Assembly: GCA_021812785.1 (NCBI GenBank)
Contig: JAKAMR010000049.1
Coordinates: forward strand, 1-20,612
Length of the DNA stretch: 20,612 nucleotides
Direction of reading: 5' to 3'
Source: Nitrospirota bacterium
GTDB lineage: Bacteria; Nitrospirota; Thermodesulfovibrionia; Thermodesulfovibrionales; JdFR-88
Positions 1 to 7,236 of the stretch are shown piece by piece. Position numbers and translations under genes: made by a program. The notes beneath the pieces were generated by a model, which did not search any database, was not told the origin of the DNA, and was given only the letters and a program-made list of their open reading frames with translations. How positions within the stretch are numbered: position 1 is the stretch's first letter; the number at the start of each line of letters is the position of its first letter.

Positions 1-990
1 GAAAAGATATACCAGGGCGAGCTTGAAGCGGACGACATGATGGACCTGGCGGAAAAAAAGGTCTTCGAGGTCTCCGACAAGCGGATACGCACGAATTTCG
101 CCCCCCTGAAAGACGCCATAAAGGACGCCTTCAAGATGATAGAGGGGCTTTACGAGAGAAAAGAGGCGGTCACAGGGATGCCCTCCGGCTTCAAGGACCT
201 GGACGAGTACACCGCCGGTTTCCATCCGGGAGACCTTGTGATAGTGGGCGGGCGCCCGTCGGCCGGAAAGACGGCCTTTGGCCTGAACATTGCCCAGCAT
301 GTGGGGGTGCAGCAGAAGGAGCCGGTCGCCATATTCAGCCTGGAAATGTCCCTGAACCAGATAACTATGAGGATGCTTTGCGCCGAGGCCATGGTGGATG
401 CCGGCTCCGTGCGCAGGGGATACGTGAAGAACAATTTCCCGAAGCTGGCAGCCGCGGCCGGTAAGCTCCTTGATGCCCCGATATATATAGACGAGACCTC
501 CGGCATGTCCGCCCTGGAGATGAGGGCGAAGGCAAGGAGGCTTAAAAGAGAGCGGGGCCTGAGCCTTATTCTGGTTGATTACCTTCAGCTCATGCGGGGA
601 AACGGCAGGTACGAGCAGCGCGTCCAGGAGATATCGGAGATCTCGCGCTCCCTGAAGGCCCTCGCAAAGGAGATAGGCGTGCCGGTGATCGCCTTAAGCC
701 AGCTCAACCGTGCGGTGGAGAGGGAGCGGAGAAAACCCAACATGGCGGACCTCAGGGAGTCCGGCGCCATCGAGCAGGATGCGGACGTGATCCTGTTTCT
801 TTACAGGGACGACAAGGACAAAAAGGGCCAGGGCGAGGAGAGGCCCGAAACCGAGGTCGTGAACGTGGACATCGCCAAGCAGAGGAACGGCCCCACCGGC
901 GGGGTCAAGCTGGCCTTCCTTTCAAAATATACAAGGTTCATGGACTTCAGCCCTGATGACTATGCGTATCAGTCGGAGGGGGATTTTTAA
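1..990 (+). CDS. dnaB: Replicative DNA helicase DnaB, C-terminal part (5' end outside window)
   Basis: Hexameric helicase that unwinds DNA at the replication fork. The reading frame is open from the first base, so 329 residues are present and the N-terminal domain is mostly missing; the first in-frame ATG (37) is internal. Counting from the first visible residue, there is a linker with the KDLDEYTAGFHPGDL segment, Walker A GGRPSAGKT (about 83-91), Walker B LILVDYLQLM (about 188-197) and the RESGAIEQDADVILFLYRDD segment (about 251-270) typical of the DnaB RecA-like core. No intein or insertion interrupts the core. It ends with TAA about 290 bases before the MEMO gene, so the two are probably not tightly coupled. 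Family identity is very clear; only the missing start is uncertain. Confidence 0.97.
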   Translation, partial: EKIYQGELEADDMMDLAEKKVFEVSDKRIRTNFAPLKDAIKDAFKMIEGLYERKEAVTGMPSGFKDLDEYTAGFHPGDLVIVGGRPSAGKTAFGLNIAQHVGVQQKEPVAIFSLEMSLNQITMRMLCAEAMVDAGSVRRGYVKNNFPKLAAAAGKLLDAPIYIDETSGMSALEMRAKARRLKRERGLSLILVDYLQLMRGNGRYEQRVQEISEISRSLKALAKEIGVPVIALSQLNRAVERERRKPNMADLRESGAIEQDADVILFLYRDDKDKKGQGEERPETEVVNVDIAKQRNGPTGGVKLAFLSKYTRFMDFSPDDYAYQSEGDF

Positions 991-1001
991 TTTGGAATTT
1001 T

Positions 1002-1027
1002 GTGTGGGGGGGACCCGACCCCCGCAC
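1002..1027 (+). other. GC-rich hairpin after dnaB
   Basis: GTGTGGGGG (1002-1010) can pair with CCCCCGCAC (1019-1027), a nine-base-pair stem with one G-T wobble and an eight-base loop. It starts 11 bases after the dnaB stop. No T-run follows, so a standard intrinsic terminator is not supported. It may be a weak transcription-end or RNA-stability structure, or the left end of the element that carries the 29-bp motif at 1142-1170. Confidence 0.35.
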
Positions 1028-1141
1028 ATCATAGAGGGCCACGCGGGTCCTGGCCCTCGCGTGAAAACAGGGTGGGTAAAATATAATGGAATAGCGGGTG
1101 CGCCCGAAGGGCAAACGAGCGAATATGATAAAAAAATTCCC

Positions 1142-1170
1142 TGCACGCCTGCAGGATTCCCGGAAGAACC
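1142..1170 (+). repeat. 29-bp dispersed motif, copy 1
   Basis: TGCACGCC, five variable bases, then GATTCCCGGAAGAACC. The same 29-base arrangement occurs at 10169-10197 with 26 of 29 positions identical (differences only in the middle five bases). Both copies sit upstream of a plus-strand gene, both are followed by an AT-rich stretch, and both lie downstream of a GTGTGGG sequence (170 and about 127 bases from GTGTGGG to motif end). No function is recognised; it may be the conserved end of a decayed element. Confidence 0.6.
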
Positions 1171-1278
1171 TTAATTTTAATTTGATTAATTTATCAGGCA
1201 TGAAAAATGGAATAATAAGGCAGGAAATTTATTTTATTTGGTTTCATTTAATCTGATGGCCTGAAGGGGGGCTTTCAA

Positions 1279-2082
1279 ATGAAAACAAGAGCAGCCGCCG
1301 TTGCCGGCCAGTTTTATCCCTCCACGCCTGGCGCGCTTTCCGCCCAGCTTGATTCCTTCCTACCCTCCCAAAAAAAAGAGAAGGCCATAGCGGCCCTGTG
1401 CCCTCACGCTGGCTATATATATTCGGGAGGCGTGGCGGGCTCCGTGTATTCCAGGCTGGAGATGCCCCGGAAGATAGTCCTGCTTGGCCCAAACCACACG
1501 GGCATCGGTCCGCAGTTCTCCTTGATGGCGGAGGGCGCCTGGAGAGTGCCTAACGGGCTTCTTCCCGTGGACGCGGAGCTGGCAGGGAGGATACTTGAAG
1601 AGGTGCCCTTTTTCACCGTGGACGAGACCGCCCATGAGTATGAGCATTCCCTGGAGGTGCAGCTGCCCTTCATCGCTCACCTGAGGCCGGATGCCTCCAT
1701 AGTGCCGGTGACGATGATGCCCGGCCTCATCGAATATCTGGAAAAAGCGGGCCATGGGCTTGCAAGGGCCATAAGCTCCCAGAAAGAAGACGTCCTGATG
1801 GTCGTAAGCTCGGACATGAGCCATTATGTGCCTGATTCCACCGCGAGGGAAAAAGACAGGCTTGCCATAGACAGGGTCCTGGGGCTTGACCCCGAGGGGC
1901 TCTTTGAGACCATAAACGAAAACAGGATATCCATGTGCGGGTACATCCCGGCCATCTTGATGCTGTACGCGGCAAAGATGCTGGGGGCAGAAGGAGGACG
2001 GCTTGTCAGTTACGACACCAGCGCCTCGGCCTCGGGCGATAAAGACCAGGTGGTCGGATACGCGGGGATAATAATAAAATAA
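1279..2082 (+). CDS. amrB: MEMO-family protein (AmmeMemoRadiSam system protein B)
   Basis: A 267-residue member of the MEMO1 family, structurally related to class III extradiol dioxygenases. In prokaryotes it is usually called AmmeMemoRadiSam system protein B because its gene often neighbours AMMECR1 and radical-SAM genes; the biochemical role is not settled. Residues matching the metal site known from human MEMO1 are visible: H43 in CPHAGY, H73 in GPNH, D179/H182 in SSDMSHY and C220 in SMCGYIP. Length matches the family. The ATG start is supported by an AAGGGGGG ribosome-binding site seven bases upstream. A TATAAT at 1082-1087 could be a -10 box, but the -35 is poor. The AMMECR1 and radical-SAM partners are not in this window: dnaB lies upstream and a repeat element plus terminator lie downstream, so the gene appears to be a single unit. 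Confidence 0.93.
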   Translation: MKTRAAAVAGQFYPSTPGALSAQLDSFLPSQKKEKAIAALCPHAGYIYSGGVAGSVYSRLEMPRKIVLLGPNHTGIGPQFSLMAEGAWRVPNGLLPVDAELAGRILEEVPFFTVDETAHEYEHSLEVQLPFIAHLRPDASIVPVTMMPGLIEYLEKAGHGLARAISSQKEDVLMVVSSDMSHYVPDSTAREKDRLAIDRVLGLDPEGLFETINENRISMCGYIPAILMLYAAKMLGAEGGRLVSYDTSASASGDKDQVVGYAGIIIK

Positions 2083-2090
2083 AAATATAT

Positions 2091-2242
2091 GCTTATCCGG
2101 TTTACGCACGTCATTCCCGCAAGCGAAGCGCGCCGGGAATCATTACCATGCAAAAGCACGATTCCGCCCGTTTTTATTCGCACCCGGAATAAATCCGGCC
2201 GGAATGACAAATTGCACAAGAATGGCAATTAACCGGATAAGC
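2091..2242. repeat. 12-bp inverted repeat enclosing repeat element copy A
   Basis: GCTTATCCGGTT (2091-2102) and its exact complement AACCGGATAAGC (2231-2242) flank the palindromic element at 2110-2208. The left arm begins eight bases after the MEMO stop codon. The arms may be an older hairpin (for example a transcription-end structure) split by insertion of the element, or the outer ends of a larger composite repeat. Confidence 0.6.
2110..2208 (+). repeat. Palindromic repeat element, copy A (REP/MITE-like)
   Basis: A 99-bp element with perfect 8-bp terminal inverted repeats GTCATTCC / GGAATGAC. It has two internal palindromic halves: ATTCCCG ... CGGGAAT on the left and ATTCCG ... CGGAAT on the right. 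It shares CAAGCG-AGCGCGCCGG and GATTCCGCCCGTTTTTA with copy C (11451-11565), and GATTCCGCCCGTTTTA with copy B (11262-11359, inverted). There is no coding capacity. The form resembles non-autonomous REP/BIME or MITE families that accumulate in intergenic DNA; the mobilising enzyme would be encoded elsewhere. Confidence 0.8.
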
Positions 2243-2246
2243 GCAT

Positions 2247-2288
2247 AAAGACAAGGAGGGAGAAAAATTTTTCTCCCTCCTTGTCTTT
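2247..2288. terminator. Perfect 42-bp palindrome; bidirectional terminator
   Basis: The 21-base left arm (2247-2267, ending GGGAGAAAAA) is exactly complementary to the right arm (2268-2288, beginning TTTTTCTCCC). It lies between the convergent MEMO gene and the small minus-strand gene, whose stop is at 2294. A GGAGGGAG/CTCCCTCC stem core bordered by A and T runs fits an intrinsic terminator read from both sides, although a hairpin here would need a loop taken from the A/T centre. Confidence 0.75.
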
Positions 2289-2293
2289 GGACC

Positions 2294-2497
2294 TCACTCC
2301 TTTACGTTTTCGATGTCTTTCTTTATGTCCTGCTCCGACATGTCCATGCCATGGAACTGCTTCACGTGCTTCCTTGCCACGTCCACTATCTCTTTTTCGT
2401 CATGGCTTCTGATCAGGAACCCGCATTCGGGTCCGCAGTCCAGCTGCTTGAGCTGATGCTTCTTTTCCCTTGTGTGCGTCGCCGCATGATGTGGCAT
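2294..2497 (-). CDS. Small DUF1059-family protein (predicted small metal-binding protein)
   Basis: A 67-residue protein with the DUF1059 pattern: KQLDCGPECGFLIRSHDEKEIVDVARKHVKQFHG, then a short helix-like tail. C21 and C25, together with H32, H44 and H49, are plausible metal ligands; the N-terminus is also His-rich (MPHHAATH). The family is annotated as a predicted small metal-binding protein, with no proven function. The ATG is firmly supported by AGGAGGTGAT about five bases upstream. It is transcribed divergently from holB and convergently with the MEMO gene, with a terminator directly after its stop, so it is probably monocistronic. Confidence 0.8.
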   Translation of the reverse strand: MPHHAATHTREKKHQLKQLDCGPECGFLIRSHDEKEIVDVARKHVKQFHGMDMSEQDIKKDIENVKE

Positions 2498-2518
2498 ATC
2501 TTATCACCTCCTGATTCC

Positions 2519-2546
2519 AACTTATCACACAGGCCCCACAAGTCAA
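2519..2546 (-). promoter_or_regulatory. Candidate promoter of the DUF1059 gene
   Basis: On the minus strand, TTGACT (2541-2546) is followed after 16 bases by TAAGTT (2519-2524), about 20 bases before the start codon. The -35 is good and the -10 is weak (three of six consensus bases), so this is tentative. Confidence 0.3.
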
Positions 2547-2625
2547 ATGCGCATCGTGCCCGCCGTACCTGCCGGGGCACATTGGTCAGGCTAAAGACCC
2601 GGGTAAAAAATGGTATCCTAAGTTG

Positions 2626-3642
2626 ATGGCGTTAAAGGATGTCATAGGGCAGGAAAGCGCGATAAAGATACTGAAAAGCGCCGTTTTGAAGCGGAAAGCG
2701 GCCTCCGCTTATCTCTTTCATGGCCCTTCGGGCATAGGCAAACGCCTTGCCGCGCTGAACTTTGCCAAGGCCCTGAATTGCACGGCAGCGGAAGGGGACG
2801 GGGACGCCTGCGGAAGCTGCACTCCATGCAGGCGCATTGAAGGCGGCATGCATCCTGATGTTCTGGAGGTCAGGCCGGAAAAAGGCGTCATCAGGATAGA
2901 CGAAATAAGAAGCCTCGAAGAGGCGCTCTCCCTTTCCGCATATGAAGGGAGCTTCAAAGTGGCCATAGTGGATGAAGCCCATCTCATGAAAATAGAGGCG
3001 GCAAACGCGTTCCTGAAGTGCCTTGAAGAGCCGCCGGCAGGAAGCGTCATAATACTTGTAAGCTCCGCCCCGGAGCGGCTTCCCGACACAATAAGGTCCC
3101 GGTGCCAGGCGATCGGCTTCAAACCCCTCTGCGGCAGGGACATGGCCTTATTGCTTGAAGACAGGATAAAGGAGCCGGACAAAAAGGGGAAAACGCTCCA
3201 GTCCCTGATCGGCCTTTCCATGGGCAGGCCGGGGCTGGTCATTGGCAATGGCAAGGGTGCGGACATCCTGAAAAAAAGACAGGATTTCCTGAAAGCCCTG
3301 CACGAGATGCTTTTTTCGAAGCCGGGCGGCAGCAAAAATCCCGTCTGGGCGGACAAGGAGGAGATAGAGGATTTCATGGACGGGCTCGAGCTTTTTCTAA
3401 GGGACCTGCTGGTGCTCAGGACTACGGGGCGGGAAGACCTGCTGATGCTTGGCCCGGAAGTCCCCGGAGAGCTGAAAACCATTTTCAAAACTGCGGAAGA
3501 AGAAGTTATAATAGATTGTTATCGAGGGGTTACGGAGATCAGGGAAGGTCTGGTGTATAACCCCAACAAATCCATTTTATGGAACTATACGGCAGGAATG
3601 CTTAAAAGGCTGCTGCCGCACCCGGAGAAAAGGCCTGGATAA
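2626..3642 (+). CDS. holB: DNA polymerase III subunit delta' (clamp loader)
   Basis: AAA+ subunit of the clamp-loader complex that places the sliding clamp on DNA; 338 residues, usual length. Visible landmarks are Walker A-like GPSGIGKR (33-40), a zinc module with C52, C62, C65 and C68, Walker B-like IVDEAH (114-119), the NAFLKCLEEPP segment and the SRC motif (158-160). Unlike E. coli delta', it keeps a Walker A lysine, as many bacterial HolB proteins do. An ATG at 2626 is preferred over the adjoining TTG at 2623; neither has a clear Shine-Dalgarno. ricT begins seven bases after the stop, so holB is the first gene of a holB-ricT-metG unit. DnaX/tau-gamma is the closest alternative, but the short C-terminus and neighbour order favour HolB. 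Confidence 0.93.
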   Translation: MALKDVIGQESAIKILKSAVLKRKAASAYLFHGPSGIGKRLAALNFAKALNCTAAEGDGDACGSCTPCRRIEGGMHPDVLEVRPEKGVIRIDEIRSLEEALSLSAYEGSFKVAIVDEAHLMKIEAANAFLKCLEEPPAGSVIILVSSAPERLPDTIRSRCQAIGFKPLCGRDMALLLEDRIKEPDKKGKTLQSLIGLSMGRPGLVIGNGKGADILKKRQDFLKALHEMLFSKPGGSKNPVWADKEEIEDFMDGLELFLRDLLVLRTTGREDLLMLGPEVPGELKTIFKTAEEEVIIDCYRGVTEIREGLVYNPNKSILWNYTAGMLKRLLPHPEKRPG

Positions 3643-3649
3643 AACAGAG

Positions 3650-4828
3650 ATGTCCGAGATCGTCTGCATAAGGTTCAAACAGTGCGGCAAACTGTATGAT
3701 TTCGATACCGGGGAGATGACGCTCAAGCCGGGGGACATGGTTGTCGTGGAGTCGGAGCTCGGGCTTTCCATCGGCAAGGTTGTGCGCAAGTCCCAGGCTC
3801 CCGAAACAGGGGAGCAAAAGGAAGCCAAGGAATATAAGAAGGTGCTCAGGATGGCCTCGGAGGAGGACATCCGGGAAAGCCGGGCAAACGCCGGGATAGA
3901 AAAAGAGGCCTTTGATTTCTGCCGCGAAAGGGTGATGGCCCGCGGCCTGCAGATGAAGCTCATACGCACCGAGGCCACGCTGGACAGAAAAAGGATAATC
4001 TTTTACTTCATCTCCGAAAAGAGGATAGATTTCCGCGAACTGGTAAAAGACCTTGCGCAGAAATTCCGCACGCGCATAGAGATGAGGCAGGTGGGCGTGA
4101 GGGATGAGGCCAAGATGACAGGCGGGCTTGGCCTGTGCGGCAGACAGCTCTGCTGCGCCTCTTTTCTTTCGAATTTCGCCCCGATATCCATAAAGATGGC
4201 AAAAAAACAGGAGCTTGTCCTTAACACCGGCAAGCTCTCCGGCGTATGCGGAAGGCTCATGTGCTGCCTGAGCTACGAATATGGCAGCAACATGAGCTCA
4301 AAGGAAGAAAGGGAAGAGGAAACAGCGGACGACAAAGAGGTCATGGAGGAGGCCGCCCTGGGTGAGATGACGGCGCCTGAAAAAAACAAAAGCTCTTTCA
4401 TGGCCCATGCGCCGGGCGAGGCCCATTCCGGCGAAAGAAGAGACAGGGAAGCATCCCGCGGGGGAAAAAACAAAAACAGGCATTTCGAGCGCAGGGAAAG
4501 GCGAGGCCAGCCCCAGGAAAGTGTGCCGGGCCAGGCCAAAACTTCAAACCTGGAGTCAAAAGACCGGGAGAAGCAAGAAAGACAGGGCCGGCCTGCACGT
4601 CCTCAACCGCATGGCAGGCCGCACCAGAGGCCAAAACAAGAGGAACCCGGGCCTCAGGGCGCGGCTCCAGCCGCCAACGTTATGAATGCGCCTGCTGCCG
4701 ACAGCCAGGGCCAGGCCCAGAAAAAGAAAAAGAAAAAAAGGTGGAGGAGGCGCGGCCATAAGGGCGGCTTCCCCGGCAGCCCGGATGCCCCGCAGAACCC
4801 CGGACCCTCAGGAAGCCCGGAAGCCTGA
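3650..4828 (+). CDS. ricT: PSP1-domain protein, RicT/YaaT-like, with long basic tail
   Basis: A 392-residue homologue of Bacillus RicT (YaaT). RicT belongs to the Fe-S-binding RicAFT complex, which affects RNase Y-dependent mRNA processing and development in Bacillus. The core (about 1-212) carries the PSP1 domain and the hallmark double cysteine motif: LCGRQLCCASF (C163, C168, C169) and VCGRLMCCLSYEY (C200, C205, C206), with FAPISIKMAKKQ between. After the core, about 180 residues are low-complexity and highly charged (E/K/R/Q/P-rich, ending in a KKKKKKRWRRRG cluster), much longer than the Bacillus protein. The tail could bind RNA or a membrane, but that is inference. holB is seven bases upstream and metG 46 bases downstream. 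No RicA or RicF homologue is visible nearby. Confidence 0.9.
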   Translation: MSEIVCIRFKQCGKLYDFDTGEMTLKPGDMVVVESELGLSIGKVVRKSQAPETGEQKEAKEYKKVLRMASEEDIRESRANAGIEKEAFDFCRERVMARGLQMKLIRTEATLDRKRIIFYFISEKRIDFRELVKDLAQKFRTRIEMRQVGVRDEAKMTGGLGLCGRQLCCASFLSNFAPISIKMAKKQELVLNTGKLSGVCGRLMCCLSYEYGSNMSSKEEREEETADDKEVMEEAALGEMTAPEKNKSSFMAHAPGEAHSGERRDREASRGGKNKNRHFERRERRGQPQESVPGQAKTSNLESKDREKQERQGRPARPQPHGRPHQRPKQEEPGPQGAAPAANVMNAPAADSQGQAQKKKKKKRWRRRGHKGGFPGSPDAPQNPGPSGSPEA

Positions 4829-4874
4829 TGCGGACCATGAAAATTTTCCCGGGCCAAAAACAGAAAAAGTCCCG

Positions 4875-6971
4875 ATGAGCTCCGAGAGATCACGTTTCTA
4901 CGTGACCACACCCATATATTACGTAAACGATATCCCGCACATAGGCCATGCGTATACGACCGTTGCCGCCGACATCCTGGCCCGTTACCACCGGGGGCGC
5001 GGCAGGGAAGTCTTTTTCCTGACCGGCACGGACGAGCACGGGCAGAAGGTCCAGAAGGCGGCCGAGACCAAAGGGCTTTCCCCCAAGGAGCATGCAGACC
5101 TGATGGTGGAAAATTTCAAAACGCTGTGGAAGGCCCTTGACATCTCAAACGACGCCTTCATCCGCACCACCGACTCCGGGCATAAAGAAGTTGTCAGGGA
5201 GCTTCTGCAGAGGCTATGGGAAGCAAGGCTCATCGAGAAACGCTCCTACGAGGGCTGGTACTGCACCCCGGATGAAAGGTTCTGGACCGAAAAGGACCTT
5301 GTAGAGGGCAAGTGCCCGGACTGCGGCAGGGACGTGGAGAAAATAGAGGAACAGAATTTTTTCTTTCTTATGTCCCGCTACCAGGAGCGGCTTATTGAAT
5401 ACATAGAAAAAACTCCCTCATATATACAGCCTGAAACAAGGAAGAACGAGGTCCTGGGCTTCCTCAGGAGCCAGCCCCTTCAAGACCTCTGCATTTCGAG
5501 GCCTAAAAAGAGGCTCGCCTGGGGCATACCGCTTCCTTTTGACGAGGAGTTCGTGACCTATGTATGGTTCGATGCCCTGGTCAATTATTATTCGGCCCCC
5601 CAATATCTGGCCCCATCAGGTGAAAAAAACTGGTGGCCCGCGGACGCGCACCTTATCGGCAAGGACATCCTTACAACCCACGCCGTCTACTGGTCCACGA
5701 TGCTCATGGCACTGGGGCTGCCTCTGCCCCGCACGATATTCGCCCATGGATGGTGGACGATCGAGGGAAAGAAGATGTCAAAATCCGTGGGAAACGTGGT
5801 GGACCCCGCGGAGGTCTGCCGGAAGCTGGAAACGGAATATGGAATAAAACGCGGGCATGCCGTGGACGCTTTCAGATATTTCCTTATGAGGGAGATACCT
5901 TTTGGCCATGACGGGGATTATTCGGAACATGCGCTCTTCCACAGGATAAACACGGACCTTGCGAACGACCTTGGAAACCTTTTAAGCAGAACGCTTACGA
6001 TGATCGAAAAATACAGGGATGGCCTCATACCCGGGCCGCTTGCGGAAAAATTCAGGCGCGGCGTGTCCAAGGACGCTCACGGGACATCCCATCAGAAGGT
6101 CCTTGAGGGGGATGTGCGGGACAGCTTCCTGGCCCTGGAAAAGGACCGGGTATTTGAAAAGCTCCTGGGTGAGATGAATTTTTATGCGGCGCTTAACCAT
6201 TTCTGGGAAATGGCAGTCAGGCTTGCAAATAAACTCGTGGAGGACTCTGCCCCATGGAAGGAAACGGACCAGGACGCGCTTTCGGACGTCCTTTACAGCC
6301 TGGCCGAGTCGCTAAGGCTGATAGCCATCCACATTTATCCGGTAATGCCCTCCTCCGCCCAGGAGATATGGAACCAGCTTGGAATTGACGGGGAAATCGA
6401 AACGGAACTCCGGAGCAAGCCTAAATTGATCGAATGGGGGGAGTATCCTCTCTCCGGCACAAAAGTGAAAAAAGGCCCCGCCCTTTTTCCCAGGATCATT
6501 ATGAAAGCTGAACCTCTTTTATCGAAAACGAAAGTTAGCGGAAACCCCGAAATAAATCAGAAGGAGACCCCTAAAATGCAGGAAGAAAAAGTTCAAACCG
6601 CCGCCCAGACCGAAGCTCAAGCAGGGCAAAAAGGGGAACAAGACCTTATAAGCATAGAAGAGTTCGCAAAGGTGGAGCTCAAAGCCGGCAGGGTTCTTAA
6701 GGCCGAGGCCGTGAAGGGGTCCAACAAGCTGCTCCGGCTGGAGGTGGACCTGGCGGAAGGGGCCCCAAGGCAGGTAATAGCGGGCATCGGGAAGCAGTAC
6801 AAGCCGGAGGAGCTTGAAGGCAAAACGGTCGTAATAGTGGCCAACCTTAAGCCTGCAAAGCTCATGGGGCTTGAATCAAGGGGTATGGTCCTTGCCGCAA
6901 CGGACTCCGAGGGCGTCCTGTCCGTCCTTACCACGGAAAAAGTGGTGCTGCCCGGCGCAAAGATAAAATAG
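4875..6971 (+). CDS. metG: Methionyl-tRNA synthetase with fused tRNA-binding domain
   Basis: Charges tRNA-Met with methionine in the cytoplasm. The 698-residue form has class I signatures HIGH (22-25, in PHIGHAYTT) and KMSKS (300-304), a helical anticodon-binding region, a low-complexity linker (about 540-590, rich in K/E/Q/A), and a C-terminal OB-fold tRNA-binding domain of the Trbp111/EMAP type (about 590-698, FAKVELKAGRVLKAEAV ... KPAKLMGLESRGMVLAA). The knuckle region has C130, D133, C147 and C150, so the second cysteine of the usual first CxxC is aspartate. The frame is open upstream to 4686 inside ricT, but homology begins at MSSERSRFYVTTPIYYVND, so ATG 4875 is preferred despite no strong ribosome-binding site. 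It is the last gene of the holB-ricT-metG unit. Confidence 0.96.
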   Translation: MSSERSRFYVTTPIYYVNDIPHIGHAYTTVAADILARYHRGRGREVFFLTGTDEHGQKVQKAAETKGLSPKEHADLMVENFKTLWKALDISNDAFIRTTDSGHKEVVRELLQRLWEARLIEKRSYEGWYCTPDERFWTEKDLVEGKCPDCGRDVEKIEEQNFFFLMSRYQERLIEYIEKTPSYIQPETRKNEVLGFLRSQPLQDLCISRPKKRLAWGIPLPFDEEFVTYVWFDALVNYYSAPQYLAPSGEKNWWPADAHLIGKDILTTHAVYWSTMLMALGLPLPRTIFAHGWWTIEGKKMSKSVGNVVDPAEVCRKLETEYGIKRGHAVDAFRYFLMREIPFGHDGDYSEHALFHRINTDLANDLGNLLSRTLTMIEKYRDGLIPGPLAEKFRRGVSKDAHGTSHQKVLEGDVRDSFLALEKDRVFEKLLGEMNFYAALNHFWEMAVRLANKLVEDSAPWKETDQDALSDVLYSLAESLRLIAIHIYPVMPSSAQEIWNQLGIDGEIETELRSKPKLIEWGEYPLSGTKVKKGPALFPRIIMKAEPLLSKTKVSGNPEINQKETPKMQEEKVQTAAQTEAQAGQKGEQDLISIEEFAKVELKAGRVLKAEAVKGSNKLLRLEVDLAEGAPRQVIAGIGKQYKPEELEGKTVVIVANLKPAKLMGLESRGMVLAATDSEGVLSVLTTEKVVLPGAKIK

Positions 6972-7069
6972 CTTAGAAAATAAAATGCCGTCCAATCTTT
7001 GTTAGCTCCGGGCGATACGATTTCCGCTGTTTTCCGCCCGGTCCGGCGCCGCTGACGCTAAAATCTCCG

Positions 7070-7116
7070 GGCAGCCAAAGCGCGTCTGCCTGGCTGGAGA
7101 AAGCGCATTGGCTGCC
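7070..7116 (+). other. Imperfect 14-bp hairpin between metG and ppdK
   Basis: GGCAGCCAAAGCGC (7070-7083) pairs with GCGCATTGGCTGCC (7103-7116) with one mismatch and a 19-base loop. A shorter stem (CCGGGCG / CGCCCGG, about 7008-7041) lies just before it. Neither has a T-run. They lie upstream of the ppdK promoter candidates, so they may mark the 3' end of the metG transcript. I recognise no known riboswitch. Confidence 0.45.
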
Positions 7117-7155
7117 GGCAGGCCCATAAAAATCCTTCATCTAGCTATAATCCTA

Positions 7156-7184
7156 TTGAAATCCAAGGCCTTATACGGTAGACT
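7156..7184 (+). promoter_or_regulatory. Candidate sigma-70-type promoter of ppdK
   Basis: TTGAAA (7156-7161), a 17-base spacer and TAGACT (7179-7184), about 50 bases before the ppdK start. A perfect TATAAT also occurs at 7146-7151, without a convincing -35, and could be a second start site. Confidence 0.45.
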
Positions 7185-7236
7185 TAGAAGTCCTGCGGCA
7201 AAAAAACAAATTAATTTAGCTCTGGAGGGAGTCTAG

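Noticed and set aside
1034..1062. Possible RNA pseudoknot (GAGGGCC/GGCCCTC with ACGCG/CGCGT)
   Set aside because: The two stems abut with no connecting loop bases and share a base at 1058, which is not geometrically workable. At most they are alternative hairpins.
956..1174. Small plus-strand open frame after dnaB ending FPEEP
   Set aside because: A similar FPEEP ending occurs in the frame at 10076-10294, but only because both cover the 29-bp DNA motif. The rest of the two products is unrelated and neither has a ribosome-binding site.
2718..3488. 256-codon minus-strand frame opposite holB
   Set aside because: Serine- and proline-rich antisense shadow of a clearly identified gene; no ribosome-binding site or motif.
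4686..4874. 63-codon upstream extension of metG
   Set aside because: It overlaps the ricT tail in another frame and encodes a K/R/P-rich sequence without similarity to MetG; homology begins at the ATG at 4875.
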